A DNA stretch of 64,000 bases from Paraburkholderia ribeironis (GTDB lineage: Bacteria; Pseudomonadota; Gammaproteobacteria; Burkholderiales; Burkholderiaceae), in NCBI RefSeq assembly GCF_900019265.1, contig NZ_CYGX02000060.1:55990-119989 (forward strand). The letters run 5' to 3'. A model generated the notes under the pieces. That model saw nothing but the letters and a program-made list of their open reading frames with translations. It was not told where the DNA came from and made no database searches. A program made the translations under genes and the position numbers. Shown piece after piece: positions 44,686-53,127 of the stretch (positions are counted from its first letter, which is position 1; each line of letters begins with the position of its first letter).

Positions 44686-46407
44686 ATGAACGATACGCCG
44701 TCGAGGCTACCGCTCAATCGCACCACCATCCTGCTGCTAGTGCTGGCCCTCGCCGTGATCTGGTTCGTGCCGCTCGGCTGGCGCCACCTGCTGCCGAGCG
44801 ACGAAGGCCGCTACGCCGAAATGGCGCGCGAGATGTTCGTTACGGGCGACTGGATCACGCCGCGCTACAACGCGTACAAGTATTTCGAGAAGCCGCCGCT
44901 GCAAACCTGGGCGAACGCGCTCACGTTCGCATGGTTCGGCATCGGCGAATGGCAGGCGCGGCTCTATACCGCGCTGACGGGCTTCGCCGGCGTGCTGCTG
45001 ATCGGCTTCACCGGCGCGCGTGTGTTCAACCCGGCGACCGGCGTGTTCGCCGCGATCGTGCTGGCGTGCTCGCCGTACTGGAACCTGATGGGCCACTTCA
45101 ACACGCTCGACATGGCCCTGTCGTTCTGGATGGCGTTGACGCTGTGCGCGCTGCTGCTCGCGCAGCGCCCCAACCTGCCGAGCTCGCGCGTGCGCGGCTG
45201 GATGTGGCTGTGCTGGGGCTCGATGGCGCTGGCGGTACTGTCCAAGGGACTGGTCGGCGTGATCCTGCCGGGCGCCGTGCTGGTGCTCTATACGCTGATC
45301 GTGCGCGACTGGGCGTTGTGGAAGCGCCTGCACCTGGTCGGCGGGCTGATCGTGTTCTTCGTGATCATCACGCCGTGGTTCGTGCTCGTGCAGCAGCGCA
45401 ACCCGGAATTCCTGAACTTCTTCTTCATCGTCCAGCAGTTCAAGCGCTATCTGACGCCCGAGCAGAACCGTCCCGGCCCCTTCTACTACTTCGTGCCGGT
45501 GTTGCTGGTCGGCTTTCTGCCATGGCTCTCGGTGACGCTGCAAAGCGTGCGCCACGCGTGGCGCCTGCCGCGTCAGCCGAACGGCTTCGCGCCCGTGACG
45601 CTGATGCTGGTGTGGATCGGCTTCATCTTCCTGTTTTTCAGCGCGTCGCACTCGAAGCTGCTGTCTTACACGCTGCCGATCGCCCCGCCGATCGCGCTGC
45701 TGATCGGCATGTATCTGCCGCTCGTCACGCGTGACCAGTTGCGCCGGCACCTGACGGGCTATGCGCTGTTTCTCGTGGTCGCCGCGTTCGCCGCGCTGTT
45801 CATGACGCGCTTCGGCAGCGCGCGCAATCCGGCCGAACTGTATGCCGAGTACCGCACCTGGGTGCTGGCCGCGCTCGGGGTCGCCTTCGTGCTGACGCTC
45901 TTCGCGCTGTGGCTGAACCGCCGCAGCCGGGCCGGCAGTCTCGCCGCGATCGTCAGCTTCGGCGCGGCGTGGCTGCTGCTCGGCACGATCGCCGGCACGG
46001 GTCACGACGTGTTCGGCCGGCTCAGCTCCGGCGCGCCGCTCGCGCCGGCGATCAGGGCGCAGCTCGCGAAGTTGCCCGCCGATACGCCGTTCTACTCGGT
46101 CGGCGTGCTCGACCACACGCTGCCGTTCTACATCGGCCACACGATGATCATGGTCGCGCATCCCGATGAACTGGCGTTCGGCGTGTCCGTCGAACCGCAG
46201 AAATGGGTGCCGTCCATGGACGCGTGGATCGAACGCTGGAAGGCCGACCGCTACGCGCTCGCGCTGATTCCGCCACCGACCTACGAGCGGCTCGTCACGC
46301 AAGGCCTGCCAATGCAGGTCATCGCACGCGATCCGCGCCGGGTGGTGGTGATGAAGCCGCTTCCAGCGGCTGACGTGCCGGCAGCCGTGGAAAAATCACA
46401 ACAATGA
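44686..46407 (+). CDS. arnT: Lipid A L-Ara4N transferase ArnT (GT-C, family 39/83)
   Basis: A 573-aa polytopic inner-membrane enzyme. Its first periplasmic loop has the catalytic motif LPSDEGRYAEMAREM, followed by YNAYKYFEKPPLQTW. About 12 helices and a periplasmic C-terminal domain follow. ArnT moves L-Ara4N from undecaprenyl phosphate onto lipid A, giving cationic-peptide and polymyxin resistance; L-Ara4N is essential in some Burkholderia. The ATG at 44686 follows an AAGG site. The presence of all other arn genes downstream supports the specific assignment. Confidence 0.88.
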   Translation: MNDTPSRLPLNRTTILLLVLALAVIWFVPLGWRHLLPSDEGRYAEMAREMFVTGDWITPRYNAYKYFEKPPLQTWANALTFAWFGIGEWQARLYTALTGFAGVLLIGFTGARVFNPATGVFAAIVLACSPYWNLMGHFNTLDMALSFWMALTLCALLLAQRPNLPSSRVRGWMWLCWGSMALAVLSKGLVGVILPGAVLVLYTLIVRDWALWKRLHLVGGLIVFFVIITPWFVLVQQRNPEFLNFFFIVQQFKRYLTPEQNRPGPFYYFVPVLLVGFLPWLSVTLQSVRHAWRLPRQPNGFAPVTLMLVWIGFIFLFFSASHSKLLSYTLPIAPPIALLIGMYLPLVTRDQLRRHLTGYALFLVVAAFAALFMTRFGSARNPAELYAEYRTWVLAALGVAFVLTLFALWLNRRSRAGSLAAIVSFGAAWLLLGTIAGTGHDVFGRLSSGAPLAPAIRAQLAKLPADTPFYSVGVLDHTLPFYIGHTMIMVAHPDELAFGVSVEPQKWVPSMDAWIERWKADRYALALIPPPTYERLVTQGLPMQVIARDPRRVVVMKPLPAADVPAAVEKSQQ

Positions 46408-46432
46408 CCCCATCTCAGGATCTGATCGTTCG

Positions 46433-46804
46433 ATGAACCCGATTTCCCTCTTTTGCATCCTCGCAGGCGTGACACTGAACGCCGGCGCCCAATTGCTGCT
46501 CAAAGCCGGCACCAATGCCGTTGGACACTTCGAATTCACCCGTGCGAACATCCTGCCCATCGGCTTCAGGCTCGCTACCCAGCCACCCATCATCGGCGGA
46601 CTGGCGTGCTACGTGATTAGCGTGGCCGTCTGGATTATTGGACTATCGCGGGTGGACGTCTCGATCGCGTATCCGATGCTGTCGCTCGGCTACGTCGTCA
46701 ACGCGTTCGCGGCGTGGTACCTGTTTGGCGAAGTGCTGTCGCTGCAGAGGCTGATCGGCATCGGCATCATCCTGGTGGGCGTGTTCGTGCTGGCGCGCAG
46801 TTAG
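46433..46804 (+). CDS. SMR-type small membrane protein, probable L-Ara4N-lipid flippase subunit
   Basis: A 123-aa protein with four hydrophobic helices of the EamA/SMR superfamily (LNAGAQLLLKAGTNAVG; LGYVVNAFAAWYLFGEVLS). It resembles ArnE/ArnF, which together flip undecaprenyl-P-Ara4N in E. coli. Only one such gene is present here, between arnT and arnB, so it may act as a homodimer. Confidence 0.8.
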   Translation: MNPISLFCILAGVTLNAGAQLLLKAGTNAVGHFEFTRANILPIGFRLATQPPIIGGLACYVISVAVWIIGLSRVDVSIAYPMLSLGYVVNAFAAWYLFGEVLSLQRLIGIGIILVGVFVLARS

Positions 46805-47071
46805 CGCAGTTGGCGCAGTTGCATTTGACAGTCCTCGGCAACGCATCGCCGGCGACGTTTCATTACCGTTTATTGCCTGCCCCGGTCCCGCGTGACGCAG
46901 CCGGTACAAGATATCGGCGCGAACCCCGGGCGGTCGGTGCTAAGCAAAAGGTAAGGTCGACCGCGGTATGCTGTGCGGTTGGGCATTTTTGCCGCAGCTT
47001 GGGTTTGCGCGTACTTTGTGGTTTACTTCGCGCCCTTCGGGTTGCGCCCCTTTCAATCGAGCGAAGCATTC

Positions 47072-48223
47072 ATGAGCCAGTCAACAGTCCCGTTTTTGCC
47101 GTTTGTCAGACCCGAGATCGATGAAGAAACGATTCAGGGTGTCGTCGATGTGTTGCGTTCCGGCTGGATCACCACCGGCCCGCAAAATCAGAAATTCGAG
47201 GCGGCGCTCTCCGAGTTCTGCGGCGGCCGGCCGGTGCGCACGTTCAATTCCGGCACGGCAACGCTCGAGATCGGCTTGCGCATCGCCGGCGTGGGCGTGG
47301 GCGACGAAGTCATCACGACGCCCGCGTCGTGGGTCTCGACCAGCAATGTGATCCTCGAAACCGGCGCGACGCCGGTGTTCGCCGACATCGATCCGGTCAC
47401 GCGCAACATCGACCTCGATCTGCTCGAAAAAGCCATCACGCCGCGCACCAAGGCGTTGATTCCGGTTTATCTGGCCGGCCTGCCGGTCGACATGGACCGG
47501 CTGTACGCGATCGCCCGCGCGCACAAGCTGCGCGTGATCGAAGACGCCGCGCAGGCATTCGGCTCGACGTGGAACGGCGAGCGCATCGGCAAGCTCGGCG
47601 ACATCGTGTCGTTCAGCTTTCACGCGAACAAGAACCTGACCTCGATCGAGGGCGGCGCGCTGGTGCTGAACAACGAGGAAGAAGCCGTGCTGGCCCAGAA
47701 GTACCGGCTGCAGGGCATCACCCGCACGGGTTTCGACGGCATGGACTGCGACGTGCTGGGCGGCAAGTTCAACCTGACCGACGTCGCCGCACGCGTCGGC
47801 CTCGGCCAGCTGCCGCAGCTCGCGCGCTTCACCGCGCAGCGCAGGCAGCTCGCACGCGCCTACTTCGCGGGCCTCGAAGGCGGCGCGGCCGTGAAGCTCG
47901 GCGTCGGCCTGCCGTCTGCCGACTTCGAAAACAGCAACTGGCACATGTTCCAGATCACGCTGCCGCTCGAAAAACTGTCGATCGACCGCGCCGGCTTCAT
48001 GGGCGAGTTGAAGGAACGCGGCATCGGCTCGGGCGTGCACTACCCGGCGATCCACCTGTTCTCGCTGTACCGTGCGCGCGGGTTCAAGGAAGGCATGTTC
48101 CCGCATGCGGAGCGCTTCGGCGCCAGCACCGTCACGCTGCCGCTCTTCACGCTGATGAACGAAGGCGACGTGGAGCGCGTGTGCCGCGCGGTCAATGAAA
48201 TTTGCGAACAATACGGAAAATAA
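47072..48223 (+). CDS. arnB: UDP-4-amino-4-deoxy-L-arabinose aminotransferase ArnB
   Basis: A 383-aa DegT/DnrJ/EryC1 PLP aminotransferase with the internal lysine in SFSFHANKNLTSIEGGAL and the motif EDAAQAFGSTWNGE. It converts UDP-4-keto-pentose to UDP-Ara4N using glutamate. The ATG at 47072 begins the homologous region; the frame is open further upstream. A 267-bp gap before it could hold an internal promoter. Confidence 0.92.
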   Translation: MSQSTVPFLPFVRPEIDEETIQGVVDVLRSGWITTGPQNQKFEAALSEFCGGRPVRTFNSGTATLEIGLRIAGVGVGDEVITTPASWVSTSNVILETGATPVFADIDPVTRNIDLDLLEKAITPRTKALIPVYLAGLPVDMDRLYAIARAHKLRVIEDAAQAFGSTWNGERIGKLGDIVSFSFHANKNLTSIEGGALVLNNEEEAVLAQKYRLQGITRTGFDGMDCDVLGGKFNLTDVAARVGLGQLPQLARFTAQRRQLARAYFAGLEGGAAVKLGVGLPSADFENSNWHMFQITLPLEKLSIDRAGFMGELKERGIGSGVHYPAIHLFSLYRARGFKEGMFPHAERFGASTVTLPLFTLMNEGDVERVCRAVNEICEQYGK

Positions 48224-48229
48224 GCGGAA

Positions 48230-49282
48230 ATGAGTTATTCGGAATATCGCGCCGTCACACCGGAAGTGTCGATCATCATCCCGGTGTACAACGAGGAAGC
48301 CGGGCTGGCCGCGCTGTTCGCGCGCCTCTATCCGGCGCTCGACGCGCTCGGCACCGGTTATGAAGTGATCTTCATCAACGATGGCAGCCGCGACAAATCC
48401 GCCGCGCTGCTCGCCGAGCAATTCCGCGCACGACCCGACACGACCCGCGTGATCCTGCTGAACGGCAACTACGGCCAGCACATGGCGATTCTTGCCGGCT
48501 TCGAGCAATCGCGCGGCGACATCGTCATCACGCTCGACGCCGACCTGCAGAATCCGCCGGAAGAAATCGGCAAGCTGGTCTCGAAGATGCGCGAAGGCTT
48601 CGACTACGTGGGCACGATCCGTCTGCAACGCCAGGACAGCCTGTGGCGGCGCAAGGCCTCGCGCGCGATGAACCAGCTGCGCGAGCGCATCACCCGCATC
48701 AAGATGACTGACCAGGGATGCATGTTGCGCGCGTACAGCCGGCACATCATCGACACGATCAATCGCTGCGGCGAGATCAACACGTTCATTCCGGCGCTCG
48801 CCTACACGTTCGCGCAGAATCCGGTCGAGATCGAAGTCGCGCACGAGGAGCGTTTCGCCGGCGAATCGAAGTACTCGCTGTATTCGCTGATCCGCCTGAA
48901 CTTCGACCTCGTCACCGGTTTCTCGGTGGTGCCGCTGCAATGGCTGTCGTTCATCGGCGTGATCCTGTCGCTCGGCTCCGCGGCACTGTTCGTGCTGCTG
49001 CTGATTCGCCGCTTCATCATCGGCGCGGAAGTGCAAGGTGTGTTCACGCTGTTCGCCATCACCTTCTTCCTGCTCGGCGTGATCATCTTCGCGCTTGGCT
49101 TGCTCGGCGAATACATCGGCCGGATTTATCAGCAGGTGCGTGCGCGTCCGCGTTATCTGGTGCAGACCATTCTCGAGCAGCGCAACGGCGCCGCCGCGAC
49201 CGAAGCGCCGCGCGAGGCGGTGCTGCAGGAGGCGCAGACGGTACAGAGCGCGCGGCTCGCCGACCAGGGCCCGACGCCATGA
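48230..49282 (+). CDS. arnC: Undecaprenyl-phosphate 4-deoxy-4-formamido-L-arabinose transferase ArnC
   Basis: A 350-aa family 2 glycosyltransferase with PEVSIIIPVYNEEAGL, the metal-binding TLDADLQNPPEE, the acceptor region RIKMTDQGCMLRAYSR and two C-terminal membrane helices. It moves the formylated sugar to undecaprenyl phosphate at the inner leaflet. It overlaps the next gene by 4 bp. Confidence 0.92.
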   Translation: MSYSEYRAVTPEVSIIIPVYNEEAGLAALFARLYPALDALGTGYEVIFINDGSRDKSAALLAEQFRARPDTTRVILLNGNYGQHMAILAGFEQSRGDIVITLDADLQNPPEEIGKLVSKMREGFDYVGTIRLQRQDSLWRRKASRAMNQLRERITRIKMTDQGCMLRAYSRHIIDTINRCGEINTFIPALAYTFAQNPVEIEVAHEERFAGESKYSLYSLIRLNFDLVTGFSVVPLQWLSFIGVILSLGSAALFVLLLIRRFIIGAEVQGVFTLFAITFFLLGVIIFALGLLGEYIGRIYQQVRARPRYLVQTILEQRNGAAATEAPREAVLQEAQTVQSARLADQGPTP

Positions 49283-50214
49283 AGCCGCGCGCCGTCGTAT
49301 TCGCGTATCACAACGTCGGCGTGCGCTGCCTGCAGGTGCTGCTCGCGCGTGGCGTCGACGTGGCGCTGGTCGTCACCCACGAGGACAACCCGAGCGAGAA
49401 CATCTGGTTCGGCAGCGTGGCCTCGGTGGCGGCCGAACACAGCATCCCCGTGCTCACGCCGGACGATCCGAAAAGCCCGGCACTGCGCGCCGCGCTCAGC
49501 GTTGCGCGGCCGGACTTCATTTTCTCGTTCTACTACCGCCACATGTTGCCGGTCGACCTGCTCGCGCTCGCGGCACGGGGCGCCTACAACATGCACGGCT
49601 CGCTGCTGCCGAAATACCGCGGCCGCGTGCCGACCAATTGGGCGGTGCTCCACGGCGAAACGGAAACCGGCGCGACGCTGCACGAAATGGCCGCCAAGCC
49701 TGACGCGGGCGCGATCATCGCGCAAACGGCGGTGCCGATCCTGCCCGACGACACCGCCGCGCAGGTGTTCGACAAGGTCACGGTAGCCGCCGAGCAGACC
49801 CTGTGGCGCGTGCTGCCGGCGTTGCTGGCGGGCGAAGCGCCGCATCTGCCGAACGACCTCGCGCACGGCAGCTACTACGGCGGGCGCAAGCCGGAGGACG
49901 GTCGCATCGACTGGACCCGGCCGGCGCAGCAGGTCTACAACCTGATCCGCGCGGTCGCGCCGCCCTATCCCGGCGCGTTCACCGACCTCGACGGCCGGCG
50001 TTTCATCATCGCCCGCGCACGTCTTGCGGCACGCGGCGCGCTGCGCCCGGATTTGCCGCCGGGCCTGCACGTAAGCGATAATGCCGTTTTCGCAATCTGC
50101 GGCGACGGCCGCAGCATCGCCATCCACGAATTGCGGCACCAGCACGACGGCAGCGAGACTGTCGTGACCCCCGCCGAATTCGCCCAGCTCATTCAAACTC
50201 CCCGACATTCATGA
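49279..50214 (+). CDS. arnA: UDP-L-Ara4N formyltransferase (ArnA N-terminal domain as separate protein)
   Basis: A 311-aa protein equal to the formyltransferase half of E. coli ArnA. It carries YNMHGSLLPKYRGRVPTNW, the 10-formyl-THF site with the catalytic His/Asp set, and a C-terminal FMT-like domain. It formylates UDP-Ara4N, driving the pathway. The start overlaps arnC, and the stop overlaps the decarboxylase gene (ATGA). The split is usual in Burkholderia. Confidence 0.9.
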   Translation: MKPRAVVFAYHNVGVRCLQVLLARGVDVALVVTHEDNPSENIWFGSVASVAAEHSIPVLTPDDPKSPALRAALSVARPDFIFSFYYRHMLPVDLLALAARGAYNMHGSLLPKYRGRVPTNWAVLHGETETGATLHEMAAKPDAGAIIAQTAVPILPDDTAAQVFDKVTVAAEQTLWRVLPALLAGEAPHLPNDLAHGSYYGGRKPEDGRIDWTRPAQQVYNLIRAVAPPYPGAFTDLDGRRFIIARARLAARGALRPDLPPGLHVSDNAVFAICGDGRSIAIHELRHQHDGSETVVTPAEFAQLIQTPRHS

Positions 50215-51275
50215 AAACCGAAGGTTTCGCTAAAAAAGTCCTGATTCTGGGTGTGAACGGCTTCATCGGCCATCACCTGTCCAAACGCATTCTCGAAACA
50301 ACCGATTGGGAAGTCTTCGGGATGGACATGCAGACCGAACGTCTGGGCGACCTCGTCAATCATGAGCGGATGCACTTCTTCGAAGGCGACATCACGATCA
50401 ACAAGGAGTGGGTCGAATATCACATCAAGAAGTGCGATGTGATCCTGCCGCTGGTTGCGATCGCCACCCCCGCCACCTACGTGAAGCAGCCCCTGCGCGT
50501 GTTCGAGCTGGACTTCGAAGCGAACCTGCCGATCGTGCGTTCGGCCGTCAAGTACGGCAAGCACCTGGTGTTCCCGTCGACCTCCGAGGTCTACGGCATG
50601 TGCACGGACGAGCAGTTCGATCCGGAAGCATCGCAACTGTCGTACGGTCCGATCAACAAGCCGCGCTGGATCTACGCGTGCTCGAAGCAGCTGATGGACC
50701 GCGTGATCTGGGGTTACGGCATGGAAGGCCTGAACTTCACGCTGTTCCGTCCGTTCAACTGGATCGGCCCGGGTCTCGATTCGATCTATACGCCGAAGGA
50801 AGGCAGCTCGCGGGTGGTCACGCAGTTCCTCGGCCACATCGTGCGCGGCGAGAATATCAGCCTCGTGGACGGCGGCGCGCAAAAGCGCGCGTTCACGGAC
50901 ATCGACGACGGCATCGGCGCGCTGATGAAGATCATCGAGAACAAGAACGGCGTGGCGACGGGCAAAATCTACAACATCGGCAATCCGACCAACAACTTCT
51001 CGGTGCGTGAACTCGCGCACAAGATGCTCGCGCTCGCCGCCGAATTCCCGGAATACGCGGAAACGGCCAAGCAGGTGCAGCTCGTCGAAACGTCGTCGGG
51101 TGCGTACTACGGCGCGGGCTATCAGGACGTGCAGAACCGCGTGCCAAAGATCGACAACACGATGCAGGAACTCGGCTGGGCGCCGAAGTCGACGTTCGAC
51201 GAAGCGCTGCGCAAGATTTTCGAAGCGTATCGCGGCCATGTCGCCGACGCTCGCGCGCTCGTCGAACAGCAATAA
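50211..51275 (+). CDS. UDP-glucuronate decarboxylase (ArnA C-terminal domain as separate protein)
   Basis: A 354-aa extended SDR/epimerase-fold protein with the NAD motif GVNGFIGHHLSK, the conserved PLVAIATPATYV, PSTSEVYGMCTDE and the YxxxK-type WIYACSKQLMDRV. It equals the dehydrogenase half of E. coli ArnA and oxidatively decarboxylates UDP-GlcA to UDP-4-keto-pentose. It is encoded directly after the formyltransferase half with a 4-bp overlap. Confidence 0.92.
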   Translation: MKTEGFAKKVLILGVNGFIGHHLSKRILETTDWEVFGMDMQTERLGDLVNHERMHFFEGDITINKEWVEYHIKKCDVILPLVAIATPATYVKQPLRVFELDFEANLPIVRSAVKYGKHLVFPSTSEVYGMCTDEQFDPEASQLSYGPINKPRWIYACSKQLMDRVIWGYGMEGLNFTLFRPFNWIGPGLDSIYTPKEGSSRVVTQFLGHIVRGENISLVDGGAQKRAFTDIDDGIGALMKIIENKNGVATGKIYNIGNPTNNFSVRELAHKMLALAAEFPEYAETAKQVQLVETSSGAYYGAGYQDVQNRVPKIDNTMQELGWAPKSTFDEALRKIFEAYRGHVADARALVEQQ

Positions 51276-51285
51276 GAGCTGATCC

Positions 51286-52179
51286 TTGGCTCGTATCGTC
51301 CTGAAGATCGACGTCGACACGCTGCGCGGCACTCGCGAAGGCGTGCCGAATCTCGCGCGCATCTTCGACCGCTTCAAGGCACGCGCCACGTTCCTGTTCA
51401 GCCTCGGGCCCGACCACACCGGTTGGGCGATGCGTCGCGTGTTGCGGCCGGGCTTTCTGAAGAAGGTGTCGCGCACCTCGGTGGTCGAACACTACGGCAT
51501 CCGGCAACTGATGTATGGCGTGCTGCTGCCCGGCCCGGACATCGGCGTGAAGGCAACGGCCGAGATGCGCGCGATCCACGAGGCCGGCTTCGAGTGCGGC
51601 ATTCATACGTGGGACCACGTGTACTGGCAGGACAACGTGCGCTCGAAAGATCGCGCGTGGACCGCGGCGCAGATGCAGAAGAGCCACGACCGTTTCGTCG
51701 AGGTGTTCGGCGCGCCGCCCGTTACGCACGGCGCGGCGGGATGGCAGATGAACGGCCACGCGTTCGAGCAGATCGACGCGTGGGGCATGCACTACGCGTC
51801 CGACGGCCGGGGCCACTCGCCGTATCTGCCGGTGGTCGGCGGCCGTACGCTCGCGCACGTGCAGATGCCCACCACGCTGCCCACGCTCGACGAAGTGCTC
51901 GGCGTGGACGGGGTCGATCTGCACAACGTCGCCGCATGGATGCTCAAGCACACCGACAACAATCCGCACGACCAGGTATTCACGCTGCATGCGGAACTCG
52001 AAGGGCAAAAGCTCGCGCCGATTTTCGAGCAGCTGCTCACAGGCTGGCGCGCGCAAGGCCACACGTTCGCGACGATGGGCGATTACTACGCCACGCTAGA
52101 CCGCAGCACGCTGCCATCGTACCCTGTTACGTGGGGCGAAATTCCAGGGCGCTCCGGCGAACTGATCGTCCAACCCTGA
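51286..52179 (+). CDS. arnD: 4-deoxy-4-formamido-L-arabinose-phosphoundecaprenol deformylase ArnD
   Basis: A 297-aa polysaccharide deacetylase (NodB-like) with LKIDVDTLRGTREGVPNL and the metal motif GIHTWDHVYWQDNVR. It removes the formyl group after ArnC transfer. It uses a TTG start (51286), where homology begins, 10 bp after the decarboxylase gene. It is the last gene of the arn cluster. Confidence 0.92.
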   Translation: MARIVLKIDVDTLRGTREGVPNLARIFDRFKARATFLFSLGPDHTGWAMRRVLRPGFLKKVSRTSVVEHYGIRQLMYGVLLPGPDIGVKATAEMRAIHEAGFECGIHTWDHVYWQDNVRSKDRAWTAAQMQKSHDRFVEVFGAPPVTHGAAGWQMNGHAFEQIDAWGMHYASDGRGHSPYLPVVGGRTLAHVQMPTTLPTLDEVLGVDGVDLHNVAAWMLKHTDNNPHDQVFTLHAELEGQKLAPIFEQLLTGWRAQGHTFATMGDYYATLDRSTLPSYPVTWGEIPGRSGELIVQP

Positions 52180-52319
52180 CTGACCGACCAGCAGCCCGCC
52201 TTGCCCGACCCGGCCCGGCCGCCGCGCAGCAGCCGCGCACAGGTCGAGTTCCCCACCCTCGATGCCAGGCCGACGCCGCAGCAGCCACGCGGCGCCGACC
52301 ATAACAACCGGAGAACCTC

Positions 52320-52781
52320 GTGCCCATCGCAGTCGACCAACCCATCCCCGACTTCACCGCTCCCGCTACCGGTGGCGAGATCACGCTGTCCAAGCTGCGG
52401 GGCAAGAAGGTGGTGCTGTATTTTTATCCGAAGGACAACACGCCGGGCTGCACGACCGAAGGTCTGCAATTCCGCGATCTGTATCCGAAGTTCAAAAAGG
52501 CCGGTGCGGAAATCCTCGGCGTGTCGCGCGACAGCCTGCGCTCGCATGACAATTTCAAGGCCAAGCTCGAACTGCCCTTCCCGCTGATCTCCGATCCGGA
52601 AGAAAATCTGTGCGCGCTCTTCAGCGTCATCAAAATGAAGAAAATGTATGGCAAAGAAGTACGGGGAATTGAGCGCTCCACATTCCTCATCGACGCCGAA
52701 GGCGTGTTGCGCGAGGAGTGGCGTGGCGTGAAAGTGCCCGGCCACGTCGACGATATCCTGGAGGCTGTACAAGCGCTTTGA
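52320..52781 (+). CDS. bcp: Peroxiredoxin of the Bcp/PrxQ family, 1-Cys type
   Basis: A 153-aa thiol peroxidase with the peroxidatic Cys44 in DNTPGCTTEG. The resolving cysteine found five residues later in E. coli Bcp is absent (Leu49). Only one other cysteine, Cys98, exists. This fits the 1-Cys subgroup of Bcp. The GTG start at 52320 has a GGAGA site 5 nt upstream. Confidence 0.9.
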   Translation: MPIAVDQPIPDFTAPATGGEITLSKLRGKKVVLYFYPKDNTPGCTTEGLQFRDLYPKFKKAGAEILGVSRDSLRSHDNFKAKLELPFPLISDPEENLCALFSVIKMKKMYGKEVRGIERSTFLIDAEGVLREEWRGVKVPGHVDDILEAVQAL

Positions 52782-52794
52782 GGCGCGTTATATT
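52766..52794 (+). promoter_or_regulatory. Candidate promoter at the 3' end of bcp
   Basis: TGTACA (52766-52771), a 17-bp spacer and TATATT (52789-52794) form a good sigma70 promoter pointing into the bcp-phoH gap. Confidence 0.5.
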
Positions 52795-52800
52795 GGGTTG

Positions 52801-52942
52801 CAATGAGTGCCTGTCCACCCCGAACGTTTCCCCGCTGCGCCAGACTCGACGGCCGTTTTATCGGTCCCGTGCGGGTCGCCAGGTGCAACGCGAGCACTAT
52901 AGGCGAGCCGCTTGCCCCGTACGCCGGGGCGGCGGCTTTTTC
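52801..52942 (+). ncRNA. Candidate intergenic small RNA, bcp-phoH
   Basis: A predicted transcript of about 140 nt from the promoter at 52766-52794 to the intrinsic terminator at 52905-52942. No convincing ORF with homology was seen. It is inferred only from promoter and terminator spacing; it could instead be a bcp 3' UTR or phoH leader. Confidence 0.3.
52905..52942 (+). terminator. Intrinsic terminator downstream of bcp
   Basis: A two-part stem (GCCGC/GCGGC and CCCCG/CGGGG) with a short loop, followed by TTTTTC, about 125 bp after the bcp stop and 185 bp before phoH. Confidence 0.7.
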
Positions 52943-53127
52943 AATTGCGCGCTGCCGTTCGTTCATTCGGCCGCGCGCTTCCGTCAAGGAGCCGATCGAA
53001 GACCAGGCGAACCGGCATCTCTAGACCGAATGCGCGCCTCCGGGCGCAAACTGCGTGCGCATCCACGGCACCGGCAGAATGCGACAGGCGGCGCACGATA
53101 TGTGACCCGATTAATTCGAGGGAAACC
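52943..53127. other. phoH upstream region
   Basis: The remaining part of the 346-bp bcp-phoH gap. It should contain the phoH promoter, but no clear elements were found. Confidence 0.4.

Noticed and set aside
47081..49036. 651-codon frame antisense to arnB-arnC
   Set aside because: Composition (Arg, Asp, His, Gln) and lack of motifs mark it as a shadow of the real arn genes.
52803..53024. Small ORF of 73 codons between bcp and phoH
   Set aside because: It has no ribosome binding site, its composition is atypical, and it crosses the terminator at 52905-52942.
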